Below are positions 55,013-64,000 of a stretch of DNA of 64,000 nt, piece after piece. The position numbers were made by a program, and so were the translations under genes. Under the pieces are notes generated by a model. It saw only the letters and a program-made list of their open reading frames with translations. It was not told where the DNA came from and made no database searches. Numbering within the stretch: the first letter of the stretch is position 1; every line of letters starts with the position of its first letter. The stretch comes from Gemmatimonadota bacterium (GTDB taxonomy: Bacteria; Gemmatimonadota; Gemmatimonadetes; Longimicrobiales; Gaopeijiaceae), in the NCBI GenBank assembly GCA_022827345.1, contig JAJDTB010000011.1, positions 1 to 64,000 on the forward strand, in the 5' to 3' direction.

Positions 55013-55950
55013 CGACGCCCGATGGGGCGCTGCGCCTCCTCTCGGACCTCGAGCAGGTCGTACTCGGCCAGCAGGTCGTGCTGAGACAGCTCATGATCAC
55101 CCTTCTCGCTCGCGGGCACGCGCTTGTCGAAGGCGTCCCCGGCACGGCCAAGACACTCGCGGTCCGGGCCCTCTCCAGGGGGCTGGGACTCGACTTCGGC
55201 CGCGTGCAGTTCACCCCCGACCTCATGCCGACCGACCTGGTCGGCGTGAATATCCTCGGGGACTCCGGATTCACCTACCGGCCCGGCCCCGTCTTCGCCG
55301 ACCTGCTGCTGGCCGACGAGGTCAACCGGGCCCCGCCCAAGACCCAGGCGGCCCTTCTGGAGGCCATGGAGGAGCGCCAGGTGACCGTGGACGGCACCAC
55401 CCGCGCGCTGCCCGCCCCGTTCACCGTCTTCGCGACCCAGAACCCGGTCGAGTACGAGGGGACCTATCCGCTTCCCGAGGCGCAGGTCGACCGCTTTCTG
55501 ATGAAGATCGTGATCGGATACCCTCCCGAAGAGGCCGAGCAGGCCATCCTCGACCGCCACGAGAGCGGCTTCAGGGCCGATGACGAGCTGACCTACCCGA
55601 TGGGCGACCCGATGACCCGCGACGAGCTGCTCGGCATGCGTGCAGCCGTGAACGAGGTGCACGTGGACGAACGGGTGCGCCGGTACGTGACCGACATCGT
55701 GCGGGCCACGCGCGACGATGCGGCCTTCGTGCTGGGCGCGAGTCCCCGGGCCGGCGTGGCGCTCTTCCAAGCCGCGCGCGCGGAAGCGTACCTGCGCGGA
55801 CGCGACTTCGTGACCCCCGACGACGTCAAGTCGCTCTCCTTCCCCGTGCTGCGGCACAGGGTGGTGCTGACCGCCGAGGCCGAGGTCGAAGGGCGGTCCT
55901 CGGACGATGAGCTGACGTCTCTCCTGGAGACGCTGGAGGCTCCCCGGTAG
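55009..55950 (+). CDS. MoxR-family AAA+ ATPase
   Basis: Protein of 313 residues. Walker A G-V-P-G-T-A-K-T (about 42-49), Walker B with L-L-L-A-D-E-V-N-R-A-P-P-K-T-Q (about 101-115), sensor 1 A-T-Q-N-P-V-E-Y-E-G-T-Y-P-L-P-E-A (about 141-157), sensor 2 S-P-R-A (about 245). MoxR ATPases act as chaperones for complex assembly, usually with a VWA or DUF58 partner, here the next gene. Overlaps at both ends show co-translation. Confidence 0.95.
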   Translation: MTTPDGALRLLSDLEQVVLGQQVVLRQLMITLLARGHALVEGVPGTAKTLAVRALSRGLGLDFGRVQFTPDLMPTDLVGVNILGDSGFTYRPGPVFADLLLADEVNRAPPKTQAALLEAMEERQVTVDGTTRALPAPFTVFATQNPVEYEGTYPLPEAQVDRFLMKIVIGYPPEEAEQAILDRHESGFRADDELTYPMGDPMTRDELLGMRAAVNEVHVDERVRRYVTDIVRATRDDAAFVLGASPRAGVALFQAARAEAYLRGRDFVTPDDVKSLSFPVLRHRVVLTAEAEVEGRSSDDELTSLLETLEAPR

Positions 55951-57272
55951 TGCGGGTCACGCTGTTTCCCGGTGGGCGCACCCTCGCGCTCCTCGGCGCG
56001 GCGTCGCTGCTCTTCCTGGTGAGCACGCCGCTCGCGCTGGCCGTGGACGCCGTCGTGCTGCTGCTGGCGCTGGTGGACGGCAGGCGCACGCGCGCGCCCT
56101 CGGCCCGGCGCGAGGTGCCGCGCATTTCGGCGCTGGCGGCCGTGACGGAGGTGGTGATCACGTTGGAGAATCCGACTGAACGGACGGTTACGGCGAAGGT
56201 GACCGACGACCTCGACCCCTGCCTGCGGCGGGTAGCCGGTCCCGGTGGTGTGGATGGCTGGGAAGATGGGAAGCCGGCCGAGATCGCGCCGCGGGATTCC
56301 GTGCGCTGCCACTACCAGCTTACGCCCCGCACCCGGGGCTTCCTGCCGCTGGGCGCCGTTCACCTGCGCACGCTCTCGCCGTGGGGTCTCGCGTGGCGCC
56401 GTTCAAGCGTGAAGCTGTCCCATACCCTGCAGGTGCAGCCGGGCGTGCGGGATCTGCTCCGCGACCGCAGCGGGCACGCCATCCGGAAGCGGCTGCGCAC
56501 TCCCGGGCAGCGCCGCACCCGGCAGTGGGGCGAGGGCCGCGAGTTCGAAAGCCTGCGCGACTACGTGCAGGGAGACGACCCCCGCACCATCGACTGGAAG
56601 GCGTCGGCGAAGCGGCGGAAGTACGTGGTGCGGAACTACGAGGCCGAGCGAAGCCAGAACATCGTCCTGGCGATCGACGCCGGACGGCAGATGCGCGAAC
56701 GCCTGTCCCCGGTCCGGGAGCGGATCGACTACGCGCTCGGGGCCTGCATGATGCTCGCCAGCCGCGCCCAGAACTTCGGCGACCGGATCGGGGTCGTGGT
56801 CTTCGACGACCGCATCCGCCATGTGTCCCCGCCGCGGAGCGCGGATCCCCCGTCGCTGGCCAGGGTGCTAGCCGGGGTGGAGACGCGCCTGGTCGAGCCG
56901 AACTATCCGCTGGCCTTCGCCACGCTGGGCCGGACCTTCCGCAAGCGGTCGCTGGTCATCCTCTTCTGCGACATCATCGACGGGTCGGTGTCGCGGGCGC
57001 TTGTGAATTCGTTCACAAGGATCGGGCGGGCCCATCTGCCGCTGGCGATCGCCATCCGGAACCCCGCCCTGGAGGCAGCTGCCACACGCCGGGTGGCCGA
57101 GGAGGAGGACGCGTACTACCGCGCCGCGGCCGAGGAACTGGTGCAGGCACGCGCGACGACGCTGCAGGTCATGCGCCAGTCGGGGATCATGGTGGTGGAC
57201 ACGCCGCCCGGCGACACCCTGGTCCGTACGCTGGACAAATACGTGGAGATCAAGGAGCGGGGACTGCTGTAG
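55950..57272 (+). CDS. DUF58 protein, MoxR partner
   Basis: Protein of 440 residues. Two N-terminal helices (about 10-45), a beta domain, then the DUF58 core (Y-V-Q-G-D-D-P-R-T-I-D-W-K-A-S-A-K-R near 205) and a VWA-like segment with a degenerate metal site (V-L-A-I-D-A-G-R-Q-M). GTG start overlaps the MoxR stop by one base. Works with MoxR at the membrane by family analogy; client unknown. Confidence 0.9.
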   Translation: MRVTLFPGGRTLALLGAASLLFLVSTPLALAVDAVVLLLALVDGRRTRAPSARREVPRISALAAVTEVVITLENPTERTVTAKVTDDLDPCLRRVAGPGGVDGWEDGKPAEIAPRDSVRCHYQLTPRTRGFLPLGAVHLRTLSPWGLAWRRSSVKLSHTLQVQPGVRDLLRDRSGHAIRKRLRTPGQRRTRQWGEGREFESLRDYVQGDDPRTIDWKASAKRRKYVVRNYEAERSQNIVLAIDAGRQMRERLSPVRERIDYALGACMMLASRAQNFGDRIGVVVFDDRIRHVSPPRSADPPSLARVLAGVETRLVEPNYPLAFATLGRTFRKRSLVILFCDIIDGSVSRALVNSFTRIGRAHLPLAIAIRNPALEAAATRRVAEEEDAYYRAAAEELVQARATTLQVMRQSGIMVVDTPPGDTLVRTLDKYVEIKERGLL

Positions 57273-57307
57273 GGGGCGGCTCCCGGAGGCTGTTCCGGGG
57301 GACTGCC

Positions 57308-59092
57308 TCAGCTCGCCGGGGCCGGGTCGGCGGGCACCCGGTTTCGGGCCCTGCCGCCAAGCCCGAAGTACAGCACCAGCAGGACCGCGGTCGCGCTGCC
57401 GAAGGCGAACTTCGCTGCCGCCGGCAACTCCAGCGGCGAATAGAAGCCCTCGATCAGCCCCGCCACGACGAGCATGAGCGCCGTCCCGGCGATGAGTGAG
57501 AGAAAGGCGCGGCCCCGTTCCATCAGCGCCTCGGCGCGGGTGCGCCTGCCCGGCATGAGGAGCGCCGATCCCAGCCCGAACCCGGCGCCTCCCGCGATGC
57601 AGATCGCCGTCAGCTCGATGAAGCCGTGGGGGAAGACCCAGGCCAGGATGACACCGAGAACCCCCTCGTTGGTCCAGGCCCCGAGCGCGGCGCCCAGGCC
57701 GACTCCGTTGAGCAACATGACGTAGAGAGTTCCGGCTCCGGCCAGCAGCCCTCCCACGAATGCGTAGAAGGTGACGCCGACATTGTTCGTCATCAGGGCG
57801 GACGCCAAGACCGGCATGTCGGACCCCTCGACGTCTTCCTCCAGGTATCGGGCGTTGATGTTGCCCTTCTCGGTGTTCTCCGCCCGCGTCATCATCCCCT
57901 GCCCCGCCAGCGCGCGCCCCAGAAGCGCGTCGTCGCGCACGGCGACGTAGGTGAGTGCGCCGGATCCGTAGAAGAGCACCGTCGCCAGGACGATGGGCCG
58001 CCAGAACAGACGCACGGCACTCGGGAACTCCGCAGCCACCCAATGGCCCAGCGAGACCGCCACCTGGCCCCGCGCGCGGTAGAGCAGGTTGTGCCCCGCC
58101 CCGGCCCATCGCTGGACGGTTCCGAGGAGCCCCGGCGAGGCGCCGTAGGTACGCGCCCGCGCCATGTCCGCCGTGACGCCACGGTAGAGCTGTCCAAAAG
58201 CTCGCACCTCGGCCTCCGAGAGGCTTTTCAACCCGCGTTTCCGGCCCTTCTCCACCAGCTCCACGTACCTGGCCCACTCCTCGCGCCGTTCACGGGCCAT
58301 GGTCGCTGCCTGGAGGCTTGCGCCCCCACGCCGGGCGGCGTGCCGGGGGGCTTCATCGGCGTGCAGCGCGACCAGGTTCTCGTCGGCGGTTCTGGTGATC
58401 GCGACGGTGTCTCCCTCCAGCGAGAAGGCGAGCGCATTCTGGACGGAAGCGGACACGCGGCGCCGGATTCCCGGATCCAGTCCCTCCCGGCGGGCCATGT
58501 ATCCCGCCAGCAGCTCGAACTGCTCCACGGAAAGCACCGGCCGTCCCACTCGGCCGGGGGGCAGTGCGTCGGCGCCGAGGAGCTCGCTGCCGCCGGCGTC
58601 GCGCACCACGATGGTGCCGGCGACCAGGTCCCCCAGCCGTTGCGCCTGCTTGTTGACAAGGATGCACACGGCACCGGCCAGGCCCGATCCCACCGGCTGC
58701 AGGTCGACGATCCTGATCAGGTTGCGCAGCACCGAGCCCTGAAAGGTCAGGGGTTCGCCCCCCGTGTGGATGACCCGCAGCCCGATCGCGCGTTTGCCGG
58801 GGGTCCTTCCTCCGCTCAGTCCCTCCAGGAGCATGAAGTATCCCCACTGCGCGAAGAAGATGGCGAAGATGAGGATCGTCGCGCTGAACGACTCCATGAT
58901 GTCGCCCAGCGCGCCCGCGTAGTACATGCCCAGCCCGAGGACGAGAAACGCGCCGAGCAGGATGGCGACGTCGACCGCGAAGGCCGCCACGCGGGAACCC
59001 AGGTCGGCGAGCACGTAGTCGAGGCGTACATGCTCGGGGGTATCGACCGTGACCCGCCGGTGGAGGGCCGCGGGCGGAGAGGGTGTATTCAT
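57308..59092 (-). CDS. RDD-SpoIIM fusion membrane protein
   Basis: Protein of 594 residues joining two families that are usually separate genes. Residues about 25-170 form an RDD domain (R-V-A-A-F-A-V-D; G-R-T-P-G-K-R-A-I-G-L-R-V). Residues about 260-590 match SpoIIM/DUF95 (E-E-W-A-R-Y-V-E-L-V-E-K; N-N-V-G-V-T-F-Y-A-F-V-G-G; F-P-H-G-F-I-E-L-T-A-I). SpoIIM-like proteins remain in non-sporulating bacteria next to MoxR/DUF58 genes, as here. Convergent with the DUF58 gene, 35 bases apart. A tRNA gene lies just upstream. Confidence 0.88.
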   Translation of the reverse strand: MNTPSPPAALHRRVTVDTPEHVRLDYVLADLGSRVAAFAVDVAILLGAFLVLGLGMYYAGALGDIMESFSATILIFAIFFAQWGYFMLLEGLSGGRTPGKRAIGLRVIHTGGEPLTFQGSVLRNLIRIVDLQPVGSGLAGAVCILVNKQAQRLGDLVAGTIVVRDAGGSELLGADALPPGRVGRPVLSVEQFELLAGYMARREGLDPGIRRRVSASVQNALAFSLEGDTVAITRTADENLVALHADEAPRHAARRGGASLQAATMARERREEWARYVELVEKGRKRGLKSLSEAEVRAFGQLYRGVTADMARARTYGASPGLLGTVQRWAGAGHNLLYRARGQVAVSLGHWVAAEFPSAVRLFWRPIVLATVLFYGSGALTYVAVRDDALLGRALAGQGMMTRAENTEKGNINARYLEEDVEGSDMPVLASALMTNNVGVTFYAFVGGLLAGAGTLYVMLLNGVGLGAALGAWTNEGVLGVILAWVFPHGFIELTAICIAGGAGFGLGSALLMPGRRTRAEALMERGRAFLSLIAGTALMLVVAGLIEGFYSPLELPAAAKFAFGSATAVLLVLYFGLGGRARNRVPADPAPAS

Positions 59093-59117
59093 GGCACTGT
59101 GGGCTGCGGACAGCCAG

Positions 59118-59191
59118 TGCCGGAGGAGGGACTTGAACCCCCGACACGCGGATTATGATTCCGCTGCTCTGACCAACTGAGCTACTCCGGC
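59118..59191 (-). tRNA. tRNA-Met (anticodon CAU)
   Basis: Folds as a 74-base cloverleaf on the minus strand. Acceptor GCCGGAG/CTCCGGC, discriminator A, D arm GCTC/GAGC, anticodon stem GCGGA/TCCGC with loop ATCATAA, variable loop of five bases, T arm with TTCAAGT. CCA is not encoded. Elongator Met is likeliest; a lysidine-modified tRNA-Ile2 also reads as CAU and is not excluded. TTGACA on the same strand at 59228-59223 could be its -35. Confidence 0.92.
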
Positions 59192-59356
59192 AAGCGACAC
59201 CAAAGCTCCAAATGAGCCGGTACCTTGTCAAGCGGTCGGCGCGTCCCGATTCGGCCGGCGCGGTGCGACGGCCTGCAGCCGAAGCGCCCTGCCCTTGTCA
59301 AGCGACGCGGGCAGCCCCTTATTCGGGGCATCACCTCCTGCTACGGAGAACGGCAC

Positions 59357-60316
59357 ATGGATTTGGGTTTCTTCTTCATCCCGGGGCTCGCCGCCTTCGG
59401 GCTCATCGGGATCATGAGCTCGCTTCGGATCCTCTGGGAGTATGAACGCGGGGTGGTCTTCCGCCTCGGCAAGCTCACGCGCGCCAAGGGCCCCGGGATC
59501 GTCTTCCTCGTTCCCTTCGGGGTCGAGCGCATGCGCAAGATGGACCTGCGGATCATCGCCCTCGACATCGCGCCGCAGGATACCATCACGAAGGACAACG
59601 TGAGCTGCACGGTCAACGCAGTTGTCTACTTTCGGGTCGTGGATCCCTCCAGGGCCGTGGTGGAGGTGGAGGACTACTACTTCGCGACCAGCCAGATCGC
59701 GCAGACGACGCTGCGGAGCGTGGTGGGCCAATCCGAACTCGACGAGCTGTTGGCGCAGCGGGAGCGGATCAACGAGATCGTGCGGCGCATCATCGACATG
59801 GAGACCGATCCGTGGGGGATCGAAGTGACCGCCGTCGAGATCAAGGACATCGATCTGCCGAAGGAGATGAAGCGCGCGATGGCCAAGCAGGCCGAGGCCG
59901 AACGCGAGCGGCGCGGCAAGGTGATCGCGGCCGAGGGCGAGTTCCAGGCGTCGCGGAAGCTGTCGGCGGCCGCAAAGATCATCTCGCAGCACCCGGTGGC
60001 GCTTCAGTTGCGGTTCCTGCAGACGGTGGTCGAGGTGGCGGCGGAGAACAACTCCACCACGTTGTTCCCGATCCCGGTGGACCTGTTCGCCCCCTTCGTG
60101 GAGAAGGCGACGGGCGTCCCCCGCGGCGGGTTCCCGAAGTCGCTGAGCAAGGCCGACGCGGAGGCGCTGGCAGCGGCGGCGGTGGACGCGCTGGGCGCCG
60201 GTTCGGGCGAGGTGATGGAGGCGCTGGAGGCGGGGGACGCGGAGAAGGTGCTGGAAGGGGCGAAGCGGGCGCTGGGGATGGGGGAGGCGCAGGACGCGGA
60301 GGACGAGGAGGCTTAG
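59357..60316 (+). CDS. Slipin (stomatin/SPFH-family) protein
   Basis: Protein of 319 residues. One N-terminal membrane segment (about 4-24) is followed by the SPFH domain ([36 protein letters not shown]) and a coiled coil rich in A-E-R-E-R-R (about 175-205). Family members scaffold membrane microdomains and often pair with a NfeD protease partner, not present here. The C-terminal 60 residues are an alanine/glutamate-rich tail. ATG at 59357 has GGAG about 9 bases upstream. An 11-bp repeat (CTTGTCAAGCG at 59224 and 59294) lies in the leader. Confidence 0.9.
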   Translation: MDLGFFFIPGLAAFGLIGIMSSLRILWEYERGVVFRLGKLTRAKGPGIVFLVPFGVERMRKMDLRIIALDIAPQDTITKDNVSCTVNAVVYFRVVDPSRAVVEVEDYYFATSQIAQTTLRSVVGQSELDELLAQRERINEIVRRIIDMETDPWGIEVTAVEIKDIDLPKEMKRAMAKQAEAERERRGKVIAAEGEFQASRKLSAAAKIISQHPVALQLRFLQTVVEVAAENNSTTLFPIPVDLFAPFVEKATGVPRGGFPKSLSKADAEALAAAAVDALGAGSGEVMEALEAGDAEKVLEGAKRALGMGEAQDAEDEEA

Positions 60317-60385
60317 CGACTGCGGCTGCGGCTGGCCCGCGGCGGTGGCCACGCGCCTGACGCGGGCGGCCGCGCCGGGAAACGG

Positions 60386-62046
<1,661 letters not shown>

Positions 62047-62760
62047 CTATCCCTCCCCGTTCAGGAGCGAGGTGATCACCTCACGGCACTCCCGGGACAG
62101 CCGGTTGCGGTCCCTCGCGGTCAGCCCCTCGGTGCTGATCGGGCGGCCGACCGAAACGGTGGCGGTGCCGGGCGAGATCAGCCAGCTCCCCTTTTTCATG
62201 ATCCCGCGCGTGCCGTGAATGGCAACGGGAACCACCGGCACCTGCGACTTGATCGCCATCATGAAGGCGCCCTTCTTGAAGCGCCCCATCTCGCCGGTGG
62301 GGGATCGCGTGCCTTCGGGAAACATGATGATCGTGCGTCCCTCCTCCAGCAGGTCGTCGACTCTCTGGAGGGATTCGATCGCCGCCTCCCGGTCGGAGCG
62401 ATCGATGGCGATGTTGCCGACCTTCTGCCAGGCCGCGCCCACGACCGGGATGCGGTTCAGCTCCTGCTTGCCGACGAAGCTGAACTTGTGCCGCAGCGCG
62501 GTCCCGAGCGCGAAGATATCGAACCAGCTCTGATGGTTCGCCACCAGGACCTGTCCGCGCCCCAGATTCAGGCGTTCACCGTGCCTGACGATCAGCCGGG
62601 CCCCCGCGCCCTTCATGCAGATGGATGTCCACTCGCCGGTCAGCTGGTCGGCGCGCTTGCGGAAGTGGCTGGGCCACGCGAAGTGGTAGAGTACCGCGCG
62701 GCCGCCGGAGTAGAGCGTGGCGGCCACCATCGTGGCGTAGGCCCATGCGACGCGGATCAC
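62047..62760 (-). CDS. plsC: 1-acyl-glycerol-3-phosphate acyltransferase (PlsC-like)
   Basis: Protein of 237 residues. One hydrophobic N-terminal segment. Motif I N-H-Q-S-W-F-D (75-81, the H-x4-D catalytic box), motif II G-K-Q-E-L near 97, motif III F-P-E-G-T-R-S (147-153), motif IV V-P-V-V-P-V-A-I near 171. It makes phosphatidic acid at the inner membrane. GTG start; 75 bases after thiL and 6 before eno. Confidence 0.92.
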   Translation of the reverse strand: MIRVAWAYATMVAATLYSGGRAVLYHFAWPSHFRKRADQLTGEWTSICMKGAGARLIVRHGERLNLGRGQVLVANHQSWFDIFALGTALRHKFSFVGKQELNRIPVVGAAWQKVGNIAIDRSDREAAIESLQRVDDLLEEGRTIIMFPEGTRSPTGEMGRFKKGAFMMAIKSQVPVVPVAIHGTRGIMKKGSWLISPGTATVSVGRPISTEGLTARDRNRLSRECREVITSLLNGEG

Positions 62761-62835
62761 GGCGCCAGACGGGCGGGAGACGTGCCTGGACGCGATCCGG
62801 ACCCGGTGCGGCGGTCCATGCGTTGCGCCTGGTGG

Positions 62836-63762
62836 CTACGCAAAGTGGTCGTAGCCTCCGCGGCCGGCGGCGGTGCGTCCGCCCTCGCCGTCTTCCAGAA
62901 CGACGCCCGCGCCTGCATCGACCGAGCCGATCCGGGTGAGTCGTACCGACAGCTCGCGTCCCAGGTCCAAGATCGCTGCCTCCTTGCCTGCCGGGGCGGT
63001 AAACATCAGTTCATAATCTTCGCCCCCTTCGAGGGCGAGGTTCAAGTCCCCCCCCGCCGCGGTGTCGACAGGGACGGCGTCCTGGAGGATGCGGAGTCTG
63101 GCTCCGGAGGCCCTCGCGACCTGTCCGGCGTCCCTCACGAGCCCGTCGGAGATGTCGATCATCGCGCGCGCCAACCGCCGCTGTGCGAGCGCCTTCCCGA
63201 GCGGGACGCGATTCGGCGGAGAGGCGAAGCGTTCCCTCGCTGCCGGCGCGGGCCGGCCACCCGCCGACCACGCGGCCACGGCGGCCGCGGCCCCGCCCAG
63301 GACACCGGACACCCACACCTCCTGCCCCGCCTCCGCCCCGCTCCGCCGGCACGGCTCCCGCACCCTGCCGACGGCGACCACATCCACCACGGCCGGGCCC
63401 GGCGACCGGCTGACATCGCCCCCGGCCACCGCCACCCCCACCCGATCCCCCGCCCGGCGCACGCCGCGCTGTAGCTCCTCGCACAGCGACGGGTCGCCGG
63501 CCACCGCCAGCGAGACCAGGACCGCTTCCGGCGCCGCCCCCATCGCGGCCATGTCGCTCAGCGCCGCGGCGCCCGCCCTGAACCCCGCTTCGGCGGGCGC
63601 GATCCAGTCGAAGCTGAAGTGCACCCCCTCGACCATGAGGTCCGTCGAGATCGCGATGCCGCCGCGGAGTACGGCCGCGTCGTCCCCAGGCCCCTGAATC
63701 ACCGCGCGGCTCCCCTTCCAGCCGATGGCGACAAGCCGCTCGATGAGACTCAGTTCGTCCAC
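62836..63762 (-). CDS. thiL: Thiamine-monophosphate kinase
   Basis: Protein of 308 residues. Makes thiamine diphosphate from the monophosphate with ATP. PurM-like signatures: G-P-G-D-D-A-A-V-L (24-32), S-T-D-L-M-V-E-G-V-H-F (about 39-49), G-G-D-V-S-R-S (about 113-119), I-D-I-S-D-G-L-V-R-D-A-G (about 207). ATG at 63762. It lies between the partial nnr gene and plsC on the minus strand. No thiamine riboswitch is seen because the upstream gene runs into it. Confidence 0.94.
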   Translation of the reverse strand: MDELSLIERLVAIGWKGSRAVIQGPGDDAAVLRGGIAISTDLMVEGVHFSFDWIAPAEAGFRAGAAALSDMAAMGAAPEAVLVSLAVAGDPSLCEELQRGVRRAGDRVGVAVAGGDVSRSPGPAVVDVVAVGRVREPCRRSGAEAGQEVWVSGVLGGAAAAVAAWSAGGRPAPAARERFASPPNRVPLGKALAQRRLARAMIDISDGLVRDAGQVARASGARLRILQDAVPVDTAAGGDLNLALEGGEDYELMFTAPAGKEAAILDLGRELSVRLTRIGSVDAGAGVVLEDGEGGRTAAGRGGYDHFA

Positions 63763-63774
63763 ATGCGGACCGCG

Positions 63775-64000
63775 CTAGCGGGGCGGCGCCTGGTCGAAGG
63801 TGACGAAGGGGAACGGCAGCTCCGTGACGGGCTCCGCGTCGACGTCGAGCGCGCCGGGGATCGCCTCCACGACATCCGACGGCATCATGGCCGCGCCCAG
63901 ACCGGTGGCCGAGGCGGCGCGCCCGGTTGCGTGCAGCGCCAGGCCCGATGCCTTGAGGGGGGGCGCGCCCTGTGCGAGGAAGGCGCCGACGGCACCCGTG
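63775..64000 (-). CDS. C-terminus of NAD(P)H-hydrate dehydratase (YjeF/Nnr), partial
   Basis: Seventy-four codons of a gene cut by the window edge. The C-terminal pattern (G-A-V-G-A-F-L-A-Q-G-x-P-P near the start, then A-L-H-A-T-G-R-A-A and M-M-P-S-D-V-V-E-A-I-P-G-A-L) fits the ADP/ATP-dependent NAD(P)HX dehydratase domain, where the preceding residues bind the nucleotide. Its stop is 12 bases before the thiL ATG. The N-terminal part, possibly an epimerase domain, lies outside. Confidence 0.7.
   Translation of the reverse strand, partial: TGAVGAFLAQGAPPLKASGLALHATGRAASATGLGAAMMPSDVVEAIPGALDVDAEPVTELPFPFVTFDQAPPR

Noticed and set aside
59223-59304. Repeated CTTGTCAAGCG as an attachment site next to the tRNA gene
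   Set aside because: Repeats lie upstream of the tRNA, 70 bases apart, do not overlap its 3' end, and no integrase is nearby.

Overview
The window is a GC-rich chromosomal segment from a Gram-negative bacterium with an outer membrane rich in TonB-linked receptors. Several traits together point to Gemmatimonadota, though nothing here is a taxonomic marker: a SusC/SusD pair, repeated 6-bladed beta-propeller lipoproteins with the G-E-G-P-G-E motif, BIG2 surface proteins, many exported peptidases/hydrolases, and a MoxR/DUF58 locus. There is no rRNA, CRISPR array, transposase or integrase in view. One tRNA (anticodon CAU) is present.

Layout. 1-15.6 kb is an accessory region. It holds a three-repeat Ig-like lipoprotein, a small winged-helix protein, a large nuclease-like/uracil-DNA-glycosylase-like fusion protein, a HigA antitoxin without a visible toxin, four beta-propeller proteins (one frameshifted in its signal peptide), DinB, an orphan HicB antitoxin with an operator over its -10 box, a decayed second HicB, an ATPase of the DUF4143 family with a scar of a second copy, and an OLD-like ATPase with a TOPRIM domain. 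15.6-31.9 kb carries transport and metabolism: an SLC13 permease, a TonB receptor/DUF4249-like/Tat-exported flavin-reductase-like cluster, a TRAP transporter, an SDR and KatG, an M28 peptidase, a SRPBCC protein, and an MscS channel. 31.9-38.6 kb is a tightly packed operon: TRAP transporter (P-Q-M), enoyl-CoA hydratase-like protein, CaiB-type CoA-transferase and a CocE/S15 hydrolase. It looks like uptake and CoA activation of a carboxylic acid. 38.9-43.3 kb is a SusC/SusD pair. It converges on an HmuY/TonB-receptor haem-uptake pair (43.4-46.6 kb). 47-51.2 kb has a GlcD-GlcF-type fused oxidase, a beta-propeller fragment, and endonuclease IV. 52.1-59.1 kb is a MoxR/DUF58/DUF4129/DUF4350 membrane-associated locus with a convergent RDD-SpoIIM fusion. 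59.1-64 kb is housekeeping: tRNA, slipin, and an nnr-thiL-plsC-eno-ftsB run on the minus strand.

How it fits together. The outer-membrane receptors, SusD and HmuY lipoproteins, two TRAP systems and exported hydrolases describe a scavenger of peptides, glycans, haem and organic acids. The first 15 kb has a different character: pieces of toxin-antitoxin systems without toxins, duplicated gene ends, frameshifted copies, and two proteins with nuclease-type domains. The least explained gene is the fusion at 1942-4212. It has a UDG-like C-terminal domain and an N-terminal PD-(D/E)XK-like motif behind its own near-consensus, almost leaderless promoter. It is the best candidate here for something undescribed.
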